64,000 bases of DNA from Acetobacter estunensis. GTDB lineage: Bacteria > Pseudomonadota > Alphaproteobacteria > Acetobacterales > Acetobacteraceae. The DNA lies in contig NZ_WOTH01000015.1 in assembly GCF_011516945.1 (NCBI RefSeq), positions 1-64,000 on the forward strand, read 5' to 3'. The notes below the pieces were generated by a model. The model was given only the letters and a program-made list of their open reading frames with translations, did no database searches and had not been told where the DNA came from. Position 1 is the stretch's first letter. Each line of letters begins with the position of its first letter. Position numbers and translations under genes: made by a program. This document shows, one piece after another, positions 42,822 to 52,317 of this stretch.

Positions 42822-44243
42822 ATGCCCGACGCTTCCATTGCCTCTCCCGCCGCCCGTGTCGAACAGGTGCTGAGCGCCCTGCGCAAGACACTCCCCCAGC
42901 AGGTGAGCACCGTTACCTCCGTGCGGGAAGAACACAGCCATGGTGAGGCGATGGATGCCGCACAGCTTCCCGAAGCCGTCGTGTTCGCCCAGAGCACCGA
43001 CGATGTCTCCCGTGTGCTGTCCCTGTGCCACGTGCATCATGTTCCCGTGGTGGCGTTTGGTGCCGGCACATCCGTCGAAGGGCACGTCACCCCACCGGAA
43101 CACGCCATCAGCCTCGATCTGTCGCGCATGACGGACATCGTGCAGTTCAACCCCGAGGATCTCGACTGCCGTGTGCAGGCGGGTCTCACACGGCAGGAGT
43201 TGAACAGCCGCATCCGGGATTCCGGTCTGTTTTTCCCTGTCGATCCGGGCGGAGAAGCTACGCTGGGCGGCATGTGCGCCACCCGCGCCTCCGGCACGGC
43301 GGCGGTGAAATACGGCACCATGAAGGAAAACGTGCTGGGGCTGACCGTGGTGCTGGCCAGCGGCGAAATTATCCGTACCGGCGGCCGCGTGCGCAAATCC
43401 TCCACGGGGTATGACCTGACCTCCCTGTTCATCGGCTCCGAAGGCACACTGGGCGTCATCACGGAAGCGCAACTGCGGCTCTACGGTCTGCCCGAAGCTG
43501 TCGCGGCAGCGGTGTGCCAGTTCGAAACCGTGGACGAAGCCGTGCGCACGGCGGTCGAGGTGATCCAATACGGCATCCCTGTCGCCCGTGTGGAACTGGC
43601 CGATGAAGTGCAGATGGCCGCCTGCATCGCGTATTCCCATCTGGATGAACTGCGCCCATTGCCGACCCTGTTTTTCGAGTTCACGGGAGGCCCAGCCGCC
43701 GTGCGCGAGCAGGTGGAAGCGACCGAAAGCCTCGCCCGCGAAAACGGTGGCCTTGGCTTCGACTGGGCGGATACGCCGGAAGAGCGCACGCGGTTGTGGA
43801 AGGCGCGTCACAATGCCTACTGGGCCGCGCGCGCCATTGAACCCACGGCACTCGTCATCTCGACCGACTGCATCGTGCCGATCTCCCGTCTGGCGGAACT
43901 GATTGACGGCGTGCGTCACGACATTCGGGAATCAGGACTGCGCGCCGCCATGGTGGGCCATGTGGGCGACGGCAATTTTCACACGCTCATTCTCACAGAG
44001 AACACATCTGAGGGTCGCAAAAGACTTCTGGACCTTGACCGCAAGATCGTGGCGCGCGCGCTGGCGCTGGATGGCTCATGCAGCGGCGAACATGGTGTCG
44101 GACTTGGCAAACTGGAGTTTCTGGAAACCGAGCATGGCGCGGGCGCCCTGAACGTGATGCGGACGATAAAGAAAGCGATGGACCCGCTGAACATCCTCAA
44201 TCCCGGTAAGCTGATTCCACAGGAAAAAGGAACGTGTCCCTGA
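42822..44243 (+). CDS. FAD-linked oxidase, D-lactate dehydrogenase (cytochrome) type
   Basis: A 473-residue FAD-binding-4 type flavoprotein. The FAD domain (about 45-230) has Pro-Val-Val-Ala-Phe-Gly-Ala-Gly-Thr-Ser, Asp-Pro-Gly-Gly-Glu-Ala-Thr-Leu-Gly-Gly, and Ser-Thr-Gly-Tyr-Asp-Leu with Gly-Ser-Glu-Gly-Thr-Leu-Gly. The C-terminal cap has His-Val-Gly-Asp-Gly-Asn-Phe-His and Gly-Glu-His-Gly-Val-Gly. This pattern is that of DLD/LdhD, giving D-lactate to pyruvate with quinone or cytochrome c as acceptor; glycolate or other 2-hydroxyacid oxidation is possible. Start ATG 42822, with a weak ribosome-binding site. Confidence 0.9.
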   Translation: MPDASIASPAARVEQVLSALRKTLPQQVSTVTSVREEHSHGEAMDAAQLPEAVVFAQSTDDVSRVLSLCHVHHVPVVAFGAGTSVEGHVTPPEHAISLDLSRMTDIVQFNPEDLDCRVQAGLTRQELNSRIRDSGLFFPVDPGGEATLGGMCATRASGTAAVKYGTMKENVLGLTVVLASGEIIRTGGRVRKSSTGYDLTSLFIGSEGTLGVITEAQLRLYGLPEAVAAAVCQFETVDEAVRTAVEVIQYGIPVARVELADEVQMAACIAYSHLDELRPLPTLFFEFTGGPAAVREQVEATESLARENGGLGFDWADTPEERTRLWKARHNAYWAARAIEPTALVISTDCIVPISRLAELIDGVRHDIRESGLRAAMVGHVGDGNFHTLILTENTSEGRKRLLDLDRKIVARALALDGSCSGEHGVGLGKLEFLETEHGAGALNVMRTIKKAMDPLNILNPGKLIPQEKGTCP

Positions 44244-44408
44244 AACGGACGGTCTCCGTCACAGCACGCGGCAATGGCTGGTGAACGGTCTTGCGCCTTG
44301 ACACTGTCCGCCCGGCGCGCAACAGCAGACGACATTGTGCGCAGGCGTTCCCTCGATATTCCATGACGGGGTTCCCGCCCAGAGATTTCCAGTGACCTGA
44401 AAGCCTGC

Positions 44409-45791
44409 ATGTCCGGGAATTCCTCCGTCTTCCGCTCCATCTTCCGTAATGTCAGCCTGCTGACGGTGGGGCGCATCCTCAGCGCCCTATGCAGCTTCGT
44501 TCACACGGCCTTTGCCGTGCGGGCGCTGGGGCTTGCCGATTTCGGACTGCTGATCCTCATCCACTCGCTGGCCATGACGGGCTCGACGCTTTCGCGCCTG
44601 CAAACGTGGCAAACCCTCATCCGCTTCGGCAGCGATGCCTTTTTCAACAAGGATGCCGACCGGCTGAACCGCGTCACCTCCTTCTGTGTACGGCTCGACA
44701 CAATGTCGGCCGGCGCAGCTCTCGTGTTCAGTCTTGTTGCCGTGCAGATCTATGCTGGTATGGCCCACTGGACGCCTCACACACGCCTGCTGGCCACGCT
44801 TTACGCATGTGTCGCACCGTTCATGTACACGGGCTGGGCGCAAGGCGTGCTGCGCATGGCCGGCCGCTTTCACTATGTGCCCATCACCGAAGGGCTGACG
44901 GCGTTGGGTAAGATGATCGGCGTTCTGCTCGCTTATGCGCTGCACCTGTCACTGGGATGGTTCCTCCTCATCTGGGCGGCATCCATCCTGTTCGATCATG
45001 CCTTTTACAGCCGCGTGGCGCTGTCCATCCTGAAAAAACGGATCGGATTTCACTATCTTCGTGCGTTCCGTAACTGGCGATGGGCCGGTGATGGGATGTG
45101 GTCCTTCACGCGCGCCGTCAGCGCCAACCAGACACTCGGCAACGCCTCCGCGCCAATCGCAACATTGCTTGTCGGCAAGGGGTTGGGACCGGCGGAAGCC
45201 GCGGTTTTTCGCGTCTGCCGTCAGATTGCTTCAGGGATTGTCACGCCTGCCCAGCTCATTTCGCCCGTGCTTTACCCTGAACTGGTCAAGATGCGTGACC
45301 GGCAGGACTGGGACGGCCTGAAAAAAGTCACGCTCCGTATCTTCGCCATCCTGACAGCGCTCTCAGCCCTACTGCTGTTCCTGACAGGCACGGTCGGCTC
45401 GAAGATCTTCCGCTACATGCTCGACGTGCATGTGCCGCACACATCCTTCTACATCACGATCATGCTGCTGGCCGCGATCTTCAGCCTGCTGATCGTCCCG
45501 CTCGAGCCCCTTCTGATTGTGGGAGGACACCTTAAACTTCTGGTCCGCTCACGCATTCTGGTGACATTGCTTTATTTCCCGGCGGTCTATTTCCTCACAC
45601 TGCGCTTTCACCTAGCGGGCGCATGCCTCGCCACGGCTGCTGCCAGCATTGCGATCTTCTTCACCTGTCTGGTTGGGACGCGTCGGTTCGCCAGAAAGGT
45701 TCGCGTTTTCAAGAAACAGGCCGAGTCAGGACAACCCGGCGCGGATAGCCCGTCCGATAAGGCGAAAGCGGCGGACAAAGACAGGGGCTGA
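44409..45791 (+). CDS. Polysaccharide flippase-like membrane protein
   Basis: A 460-residue membrane protein with about 12-14 hydrophobic segments and the Arg-x-Leu-Gly-x-x-x-Phe-Gly motif near the N-terminus typical of the oligosaccharide flippase/MurJ-like (MOP) superfamily that moves lipid-linked glycans. The C-terminal about 30 residues are charged and Pro/Lys-rich and overlap the next gene by 66 bases on the opposite strand. It is the left end of a surface-glycan cluster. Confidence 0.85.
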   Translation: MSGNSSVFRSIFRNVSLLTVGRILSALCSFVHTAFAVRALGLADFGLLILIHSLAMTGSTLSRLQTWQTLIRFGSDAFFNKDADRLNRVTSFCVRLDTMSAGAALVFSLVAVQIYAGMAHWTPHTRLLATLYACVAPFMYTGWAQGVLRMAGRFHYVPITEGLTALGKMIGVLLAYALHLSLGWFLLIWAASILFDHAFYSRVALSILKKRIGFHYLRAFRNWRWAGDGMWSFTRAVSANQTLGNASAPIATLLVGKGLGPAEAAVFRVCRQIASGIVTPAQLISPVLYPELVKMRDRQDWDGLKKVTLRIFAILTALSALLLFLTGTVGSKIFRYMLDVHVPHTSFYITIMLLAAIFSLLIVPLEPLLIVGGHLKLLVRSRILVTLLYFPAVYFLTLRFHLAGACLATAAASIAIFFTCLVGTRRFARKVRVFKKQAESGQPGADSPSDKAKAADKDRG

Positions 45792-46709
45792 ACGGAAACG
45801 CCGTGCCATGGCACCGAGATTGGCGCCGATCACCTTCACACCCAGATAGAGCGCCATGTTCACCATATGGAGGCTCCGTGAACGCACCACCGGGCGTTCC
45901 AGCCACAGACGATTGCGGATCGTGCAGAAGATGCGGCGCTCTTCCGTGGTCGGCTCCAGCCATGGGTGGATTTCATCGCGGTTTACCTGCCACGATATGT
46001 CGATATCATTGAGACGACTGTCCGGACACAGCCATATACGACCGCCATGTTCGGGAATCTGGCGGGAAAAAGCATAATCGTCGAAATAGAGATGAAAACG
46101 TTCCGGCGGCAGGGCAATCCGATCCAGCCATGCCCGCGCAAACCATAGGCCGCCGTAAGCGGCCACACCCAACTCGATGCAGCCTTTTTCAATGTGCGCC
46201 CGGCGCTTCCCGCCATTCCACAGATGCGCAAGATTAAAATCGAAAAACGCATCCGGTTCGACCCAATGCAGCGTTTTTCGGACCAACACCTTGCGGTAGG
46301 CCCGCTTTTCCTTTCGAAAACACATCATGGCGTCCGTCTCATGCGCGCCAAGCTGGGTCCATCTGTCCATCAATACGGAAAGAGCGTTTTCTTCCGGCAG
46401 GTTATCGTCATCGAGAACCCACACAAAGCGCATGTCGCGTAACTGTGCCACTCTGCGCAATCCCGCGTGAAACCCGCCCGCCGACCCCTCATTGCGAGGG
46501 AGTGCGATAATCTCCATCGCTTCCCGGCCCAGTTCATTTTGCAGGTCAACCAAAGCTTTTTTTGAAGTCGCGGGCGTCCCGTTGTCCACCACCACGGCAT
46601 AGCGCGCCCCGCATTGGAAAGCCGCTCGCAACACACGAGCCAACAGCGGCACGCGCTCGCCATAGGTTACTGTCACCACACAGGTGGCGATTTCCTCAGG
46701 ATGAGACAT
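45726..46709 (-). CDS. Glycosyltransferase family 2 protein
   Basis: A 327-residue GT-A fold enzyme. The start Ile-Ala-Thr-Cys-Val-Val-Thr-Val-Thr-Tyr and Val-Val-Asp-Asn-Gly mark the nucleotide-sugar fold, and Trp-Val-Leu-Asp-Asp-Asp-Asn is the metal-binding DXD motif. The middle (Gly-Gly-Leu-Trp-Phe-Ala and Tyr-Phe-Asp-Asp-Tyr) resembles galactofuranosyl/rhamnosyl transferases of the GlfT2/WbbL type; the donor is not certain. It is convergent with the flippase gene. Confidence 0.88.
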   Translation of the reverse strand: MSHPEEIATCVVTVTYGERVPLLARVLRAAFQCGARYAVVVDNGTPATSKKALVDLQNELGREAMEIIALPRNEGSAGGFHAGLRRVAQLRDMRFVWVLDDDNLPEENALSVLMDRWTQLGAHETDAMMCFRKEKRAYRKVLVRKTLHWVEPDAFFDFNLAHLWNGGKRRAHIEKGCIELGVAAYGGLWFARAWLDRIALPPERFHLYFDDYAFSRQIPEHGGRIWLCPDSRLNDIDISWQVNRDEIHPWLEPTTEERRIFCTIRNRLWLERPVVRSRSLHMVNMALYLGVKVIGANLGAMARRFRSAPVFVRRFRLIGRAIRAGLS

Positions 46710-46832
46710 CAGCCCATCGTTCTCCTGTCAGTCCTGCTGACCGTGGACCTGTTTCCAGCGCAAGGAAAGATGCTGTCCAAACGCGTCCGCTCACTCAGTC
46801 GTCGTCGTGGAACCCACACATCCGGCTGCACC

Positions 46833-47828
46833 CTATTCAGCCAGAATACGGAGCACCCTATCCCGACACACGGCCAAATCCCGGTCGTGGACCGCATGTG
46901 TCATCCGCCATGTCGGTCTCGATAGCCCCTGCTTCGTCAATGGGCGTATCCAGCCTCTATGCACAATCGTCCGATACCATCTCAGGAAATCCGTTCCCCC
47001 TGCCAGCCAGCCGCGACGGATCAGGGAATGACGCACTTCCGGCGAAAGGCGATCCGCCATCATTTTCAGTCGTTGCACCGGAGGAAGACGCGGTTTGAGG
47101 GGGTAAAGCCATGTAGGGCACCCGCTCCGCCACGCATCCGCCACAAGAGAGGCGCTGTCCGCTGTCACGACAAGACGGGAACTGCGGGCAAGGATATCGG
47201 ATAACGGGCAACGCTGAATAACGTCCGGCGTCTTTTCGTAGCGCCGCTCAAGATATCCCTGAATATTTTGAGGGGTGCGCGGTCCGGGCACCACATGCAA
47301 CCGCTCTCCGTTAGCCATTGCAAGTCTGTGCGCTCGGTTCAGAAGAATAGAAATATCGTTGTCTTCAAAGAAAAAATGCCGTGTCGGACCACCGAGAAGG
47401 ACAGAAACCACGCCGTCTTCGCGCGGCTCTCGGGGGAAGACGATCCCCTCTGTCATATCCGCGCCATTCAATGGCAGGGACAGACGGACAACATTCGGGC
47501 CTGAAGGGAAATCATCTTGCGGCATCAGTATGATCAGATCCAGCCGATGAGGAGCCATGAGACGCGGGCGACCGAGTTGGACAATCGCTGGTCTGCCGCC
47601 AAAAACATCCTTGATACGGCAAGCAGCTTTCAGGGCGCGACCGAAGGACAAAATAGCCGTCGGCTCAACGGCAGGCACACTCTCCGGCCCCACAAACGCC
47701 CACGGCACGCCACAGGCATGCGCCAAGGCTTCACACTGCCTCGTCTCTCCCTTTCGCCCTGTATCGACAATGCACAGGAATGGCCTCTTTCCCCGATCCG
47801 ACAGGGCAGCATGTCCAGAATGCGTCAT
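46833..47828 (-). CDS. ELM1-family (DUF1022) GT-B-like protein
   Basis: A 331-residue protein similar to bacterial homologs of plant mitochondrial fission protein ELM1. Features: a first Rossmann half with Ser-Phe-Gly-Arg near residue 60, Gln-Leu-Gly-Arg-Pro in the centre, Leu-Gly-Gly-Pro starting the second half, and Val-Val-Thr-Ala-Asp-Ser-Ala-Ser-Leu-Val-Ala-Asp-Ala, which corresponds to the nucleotide-sugar-binding region of GT-B glycosyltransferases. Bacterial function is not established. ATG at 47828 is used; a TTG ten codons upstream is possible. Neither has a clear ribosome-binding site. Confidence 0.75.
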   Translation of the reverse strand: MTHSGHAALSDRGKRPFLCIVDTGRKGETRQCEALAHACGVPWAFVGPESVPAVEPTAILSFGRALKAACRIKDVFGGRPAIVQLGRPRLMAPHRLDLIILMPQDDFPSGPNVVRLSLPLNGADMTEGIVFPREPREDGVVSVLLGGPTRHFFFEDNDISILLNRAHRLAMANGERLHVVPGPRTPQNIQGYLERRYEKTPDVIQRCPLSDILARSSRLVVTADSASLVADAWRSGCPTWLYPLKPRLPPVQRLKMMADRLSPEVRHSLIRRGWLAGGTDFLRWYRTIVHRGWIRPLTKQGLSRPTWRMTHAVHDRDLAVCRDRVLRILAE

Positions 47829-47867
47829 GCCGGAAGAAAAATCAGAGTGAGATAACAAGGAATTATC

Positions 47868-48818
47868 TTATGCGAGCCGAAGATACACAATGTCCTGCAC
47901 CGCCGGTACATGTTCCCAGATCAGATTGCTGTACAACTGCCTGTAAGCATTTTCCATGACGTGATCGGGCGTAATCCCGGCTTCACACTCACGTGTGAAG
48001 GCACAAGGTCGCCAATGCACGACCGAAGCTGAAGGGCGCATCGTCCGCAATCTTTCACCTCGTACAGCCCGGAACAGGCGACGCACATCCCCTGTGTCAA
48101 AGGCGCAGATCATCTGAGGTGGGCATATTTCGACGTCTGGAAAGGTGTTGAGCGCCAGAAGAGAGGAAAGAAGGCGCGAAGGACTGTCCTTTCCCGTCCC
48201 GTCGAGCGCAATCAGCCCGCGCAACCATGTCGCAAGAAACGGCGCATGCTGCACGGCACCGAAAACGGCCGTGCTTGGAGCGGTGCCAGCGAAAGCGGGT
48301 CGAACAGCTGACACAGGTGAACCACTTTTTCTACGGCCAGAAAACGAAATGCCGTCCTTTACGCGCGAAAAGAAGTTCGCAAGGGGCGTATGGCTCGCTA
48401 TCCGCTCACATCCGAAAAACGTCTGGCATGACGACGAAAGATGCAATTCCCCAATCATCATGGAGTCGAATGACAGAGAAATGCCGCCAAAACGGTAGAG
48501 AAGCGCGGCACGGAGGATGCTATCGCGAATAACGGGATCCGTCGTCAGCCTATACAGTTCCGCAAAACCGGGTATTTCCAATGCGCGCCCCACCCGACGC
48601 AGCGTATCGCTCACATCCAGTCTGCAAATTGAGGCGGTCGGTTGCCCCTGAAGAAACACACGCTGCGGTGAATCCTCCAACGAACCGGCATGATGCACAA
48701 TAACTTTTTTCATGCCGTGCCGCGTTGCCGAAGCGATGGCGAACGCCTGCGCCCATGATATTTTCCGTCCGGTCGTCACAAAATGCGCAACCGAAGGAAT
48801 GGATTCCAACTCAGGCAT
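47868..48818 (-). CDS. GT32-like protein with a degenerate DXD motif
   Basis: A 316-residue protein with the architecture of sugar-binding GT32-type transferases: Asp-Ser-Ile-Leu-Arg-Ala-Ala-Leu-Leu-Tyr-Arg-Phe-Gly-Gly-Ile near the expected Asp-x-x-Arg-x-x-x-Leu-x-x-x-Gly-Gly-Ile position. Where the family has Tyr-x-Asp-x-Asp, this protein has Ser-Leu-Ser-Phe-Asp, so one metal-binding aspartate is lost. ATG at 48818 overlaps the metallophosphoesterase stop by eight bases and has GGAGAG upstream. Activity is doubtful; it may be a scaffold or use another fold element. Confidence 0.65.
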   Translation of the reverse strand: MPELESIPSVAHFVTTGRKISWAQAFAIASATRHGMKKVIVHHAGSLEDSPQRVFLQGQPTASICRLDVSDTLRRVGRALEIPGFAELYRLTTDPVIRDSILRAALLYRFGGISLSFDSMMIGELHLSSSCQTFFGCERIASHTPLANFFSRVKDGISFSGRRKSGSPVSAVRPAFAGTAPSTAVFGAVQHAPFLATWLRGLIALDGTGKDSPSRLLSSLLALNTFPDVEICPPQMICAFDTGDVRRLFRAVRGERLRTMRPSASVVHWRPCAFTRECEAGITPDHVMENAYRQLYSNLIWEHVPAVQDIVYLRLA

Positions 48819-49773
48819 ATCGGACTCTCCGTTCGCGGCCAGCCGCGATATCAGGAAGCGTTTCTTGAGGCAGATTGCCGGGAATGACCTGTCGCGGACG
48901 CAACCAGCACACACATCCGGCGTCTTCGAACGCGCCCGTCTCCGTCATTTGACGACGGGTGAGTTCGATGCGCCAGTGTTCCCCCTCCGCCATGACGGTA
49001 AGGGCGTTCCACCCAGCGCGGGAATCCCGCTCGGACGAACGCAATGCCGCCGAAGGGGCTCCCACCAATGGAATCCTCGTTCCCGGAACCGTGCTGGTCG
49101 CCGCACAATGTGCATGGCCATGCAGGACCATTTCGGCTCCCGCCTCACGCAGAACGCGCGCAATGCGCCTCCACCCGAGCAGCGATTTCCGCCACGGCAC
49201 AAGCCCCGGACCGACAGAATGATGAATCAGAACGATCCGGCACAGGCCGCGCGTAGCTTCAAGGATTTTCCGCAGTCGTTCGGTCTGCCCAGTGCCCACG
49301 CGTCCGCATGCCACGAAAGGCGGAGAGGCAATCGCGGAACACACGCCGATGATGGCCACATCGCCCTCGCGGCGGACAAAGGGAAAATCCTCCGCCCGCG
49401 CAGGGCTCCAGCGTTTCCACATCGGCAGCCCCTCCTCCAGCGAGGAAGGCATCATCGCATCGTGATTGCCCGGAACCACAACGGTCGGCGCAGGCAGTGT
49501 TTCCAGCCATGCGGCGGCTTTTCTGAATTCCTGCGGCAATCCGAAGTTCGTGAGATCGCCTGTGTCCGCAATAAGATCCGGTGCAAAACGGGCAATATCC
49601 GCCACCACACCGTCAACCGTTTCCTGCCGATACAGACCGGCCCGTCGGCGGCGCCATGACATGACGCTCAGTCCGCGTTTTCCAATCAACGTGCGCCACG
49701 GGAGTGGCCCATCAGGGGGCAAATGAGCGTCCGAAAGATGAGCGAAGCGCAGGGGATGGCCGGAAGCACTCAT
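48811..49773 (-). CDS. Calcineurin-like metallophosphoesterase
   Basis: A 320-residue dimetal phosphatase. The full motif set is visible: Asp-Ala-His (about 17-19), Asp-Thr-Gly-Asp-Leu, Gly-Asn-His-Asp, a lone histidine pair Ile-His-His-Ser, and Gly-His-Ala-His. The family includes cyclic nucleotide, nucleotide and UDP-sugar phosphatases. ATG at 49773 begins the conserved part; the frame is open 30 codons upstream. Overlap with the following glycosyltransferase-like gene suggests a joint role in glycan metabolism. Confidence 0.88.
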   Translation of the reverse strand: MSASGHPLRFAHLSDAHLPPDGPLPWRTLIGKRGLSVMSWRRRRAGLYRQETVDGVVADIARFAPDLIADTGDLTNFGLPQEFRKAAAWLETLPAPTVVVPGNHDAMMPSSLEEGLPMWKRWSPARAEDFPFVRREGDVAIIGVCSAIASPPFVACGRVGTGQTERLRKILEATRGLCRIVLIHHSVGPGLVPWRKSLLGWRRIARVLREAGAEMVLHGHAHCAATSTVPGTRIPLVGAPSAALRSSERDSRAGWNALTVMAEGEHWRIELTRRQMTETGAFEDAGCVCWLRPRQVIPGNLPQETLPDIAAGRERRVRYA

Positions 49774-50044
49774 ATCAGCCGCCCTCACGTAAGGAGAAAC
49801 GCACAACCATGATCCAACTCTCCATCCAATCGGTGCCACGATCCCCGATGGACATTCACTCACCCGAATTGACTTGCCCCGCTCTCTACCACAAAGAATC
49901 GAACAAATATTCGATGCAATTAAACTTTAATATTGCTGACACATAACCTCAATAAAGTAGTCATCGAAAAATTACGATACAATTATCGAGTTGAAATAAG
50001 CCATTTTTACTGCACGATGGCGACCGTCATCAGGTCACGTGCGG

Positions 50045-51334
50045 ATGCCTTCCAAAATGTTGCAAATTGTATTTCCGTTCATTGCCCAGCCTCACCAGAC
50101 ATTTCATTCGCTCCCCATCGCGCTGGAAATGGCTGCCCGTACACCGGATGCGCAAGTGCATGTCGCGTGCCTGACAGAAAAGCAGCTCGACTTCGTCCGG
50201 TCTCTCGCTGTTCACTATCCTGACGCACACGTGATCTATGATCTGTTGAACATGCCCGCTGTGCTGCGTCGTCGGATCGAAAAACATGGTCCCGGTCCTC
50301 TTGAGAAGATTGCGGTTCTTGGCCTCAACCGCTCTTACTTCTCAAAGTTCCATGCCATTGTCGTACCGGAGCGCACTTCGCTCTATCTCAAGCGGATGGG
50401 GGTGAAAGGACCGCGCTTCATCTGGACACGTCACGGCGCGGGAGACCGCGCCATCGGCTTCGCCCGCGACACACGGATGTTCGATTTCGTCATTCTGTCC
50501 GGCTCCAAGATCGAACAGCGCCTGCTCGAACAGGGAGCCATCCGTCCGGGCCACTATCACCTTGGCACTTATGCCAAATTCGACCTTGTGCAGCGTATGA
50601 ACCGGACCCCGCGTCGACTATTCTCCGATGACCGTCCAACGGTGCTATACAATCCTCACTTCTCAAGCAGCCTGTCCTCATGGCCCGCAATGGGGGAGCG
50701 CGTCATCGCGTTTTTTGCGCAGCAAGATCGCTACAACCTGATTTTCGCGCCCCATGTAAGGCTCTTCGACCGTGACAAGGCAGCCGGTGAAGCTCTCCGC
50801 CAACGCTTTGCCGATTGCTCGCACATCATCATCGATCCCGGCAGCCAGCGAAGCGTGGACATGACCTACACGCTGGCGGCCGACCTCTATCTGGGCGATG
50901 TCAGCAGTCAGGTAGCCGAATTTCTCATCCGTCCCCGTCCCTGTATCTTTCTGAATGCACACGACACGACATGGCAGAACGATTGTAACTACAGCTTCTG
51001 GAATCTGGGAGAGGTCGTGAATGACGTGGACCAGCTTGCTGACGCTCTGGCCCGTGCTGATTCACAGCACACCGCTTTCATCGCCCGTCAGGAAGCGTAT
51101 GTCGCGGATACATTCGAACTGACAGGTCAGGAACCCACCGCGCCCGCCGCCGCCGATGCCATCGTGGCATTTCTCCGCAGCAGTCTGCGCCCAGCCTCAT
51201 CCCGGCACAGTCTCAAAAACGCGGGCGTTTCTCTGCCAGTCTTTCCACGCGTGCCACGACCGCCTGTCCTGTCGCATCAAACCGCTCTGCGCCAAACAGA
51301 TCCAGCACCCGTTCACGCGCCTTCTGCCCCATGA
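50045..51334 (+). CDS. CDP-glycerol glycerophosphotransferase-like protein
   Basis: A 429-residue GT-B type protein resembling TagB/TagF polyol-phosphate transferases, with an N-terminal Phe-Pro-Phe-Ile-Ala-Gln-Pro segment and a C-terminal half carrying Tyr-Asn-Pro-His-Phe, Phe-Ala-Pro-His, Asp-Met-Thr-Tyr-Thr-Leu-Ala-Ala-Asp-Leu-Tyr-Leu-Gly-Asp-Val-Ser-Ser-Gln, a strong match to the family Asp-x-x-x-x-Ser-Asp-x-x-Ser-Asp-x-Ser-Ser loop. It would add glycerol-phosphate or ribitol-phosphate units to a glycan. The last 45-50 residues are low-complexity and overlap the convergent GT4 gene by 122 bases. The ATG at 50045 or a GTG at 50039 starts it. The AT-rich upstream region suggests its own promoter. 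Confidence 0.78.
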   Translation: MPSKMLQIVFPFIAQPHQTFHSLPIALEMAARTPDAQVHVACLTEKQLDFVRSLAVHYPDAHVIYDLLNMPAVLRRRIEKHGPGPLEKIAVLGLNRSYFSKFHAIVVPERTSLYLKRMGVKGPRFIWTRHGAGDRAIGFARDTRMFDFVILSGSKIEQRLLEQGAIRPGHYHLGTYAKFDLVQRMNRTPRRLFSDDRPTVLYNPHFSSSLSSWPAMGERVIAFFAQQDRYNLIFAPHVRLFDRDKAAGEALRQRFADCSHIIIDPGSQRSVDMTYTLAADLYLGDVSSQVAEFLIRPRPCIFLNAHDTTWQNDCNYSFWNLGEVVNDVDQLADALARADSQHTAFIARQEAYVADTFELTGQEPTAPAAADAIVAFLRSSLRPASSRHSLKNAGVSLPVFPRVPRPPVLSHQTALRQTDPAPVHAPSAP

Positions 51335-52304
51335 CCGCAAGACGCTCCGGCACACCGAGCAGTTCGGCCAACGCAACGGCCAAAGCCTGAGACTGTTGGG
51401 GCGGCACAATCCGCCCCGTCTCGTGAGTAATGGTGAACGGCAGTTCGCCGGCTGCCGATGCTACGACCGGCAGCCCGGCCAGCATCGCTTCGTGCGCTCC
51501 CAGACACAGGCCTTCCCAAAGTGAAGGCTGCACATACAGATGCAGATCGCGCAGGAACACGGGCGGCTCGTTGACATAGCCCACCAGCCGTACCGGCAAC
51601 TCATGACGCGCGATCAACGCTTCAAGCCTTGAACGCTCTTCGCCCTCTCCCGCAATCAGCACTTCAAAAGGCGGAAGATCCGCTTTCTCACGTAGAAGCC
51701 TGACCGCCTCACACAACGTGTCATACCCTTTGACGGGGTGCAGTCGTCCCAATGTGCCGATCCGCACCACTTCACCCGATTGCCAGGGACGCGCCACCGG
51801 GAACTCAGGGTTCGCGCGGAAGATCGGCCAGCGTGTCAGGCGGTCTGCGGACAAACCGAGTTTCTCGCGCGTCTGAGCCTCCACGCAGCAGGAATCCGCA
51901 ATCCACAGCGCGGTGCGCTCGCGCAAGAGCCGCAACAGCCGCGCATTCATCGATTTGAGACGCGCGGAATGCTGCCAGCTCACCACCGGACAATGCCGCC
52001 GCCATCCCACCATCTGCCCCATCAGCGTAGCGCGGGTGAGCGATGTCCAGATCACGTCGGGCGCATATGTCCGCATCTGCCGATCCAGCCAGCGCAGAGC
52101 CGCCAGATGATCCGTCCGCTCCCCTTCGCGCACATGCACCTGTAATCCGGCCGTTTCCATGGGCGGTATGGCCCGGCCATCGCGTCGCGCCAGCGCAAAG
52201 ACTTCCACATGGTGCCCGCGCTCCCGCATGACCTGCGTCACGGCTGGAACAGGAAGCGCCGCGCCACCGCCTTCAACGGAGTTGATGACATAGGCAATCT
52301 TCAT
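51213..52304 (-). CDS. Glycosyltransferase family 4 protein
   Basis: A 363-residue GT-B enzyme. The start Tyr-Val-Ile-Asn-Ser-Val-Glu-Gly-Gly-Gly-Ala binds acceptor, a central Gly-Arg-Leu-His-Pro-Val-Lys-Gly-Tyr-Asp follows the hinge, and Pro-Ser-Leu-Trp-Glu-Gly-Leu-x-Leu-Gly-Ala-His-Glu-Ala-Met is the family Glu-x7-Glu donor motif. Donor specificity is unknown. ATG at 52304 is used, 13 bases after the preceding gene's stop; the open frame reaches 22 codons further. Confidence 0.9.
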   Translation of the reverse strand: MKIAYVINSVEGGGAALPVPAVTQVMRERGHHVEVFALARRDGRAIPPMETAGLQVHVREGERTDHLAALRWLDRQMRTYAPDVIWTSLTRATLMGQMVGWRRHCPVVSWQHSARLKSMNARLLRLLRERTALWIADSCCVEAQTREKLGLSADRLTRWPIFRANPEFPVARPWQSGEVVRIGTLGRLHPVKGYDTLCEAVRLLREKADLPPFEVLIAGEGEERSRLEALIARHELPVRLVGYVNEPPVFLRDLHLYVQPSLWEGLCLGAHEAMLAGLPVVASAAGELPFTITHETGRIVPPQQSQALAVALAELLGVPERLAVMGQKARERVLDLFGAERFDATGQAVVARVERLAEKRPRF

Positions 52305-52317
52305 TTGGTGCGTCTCT

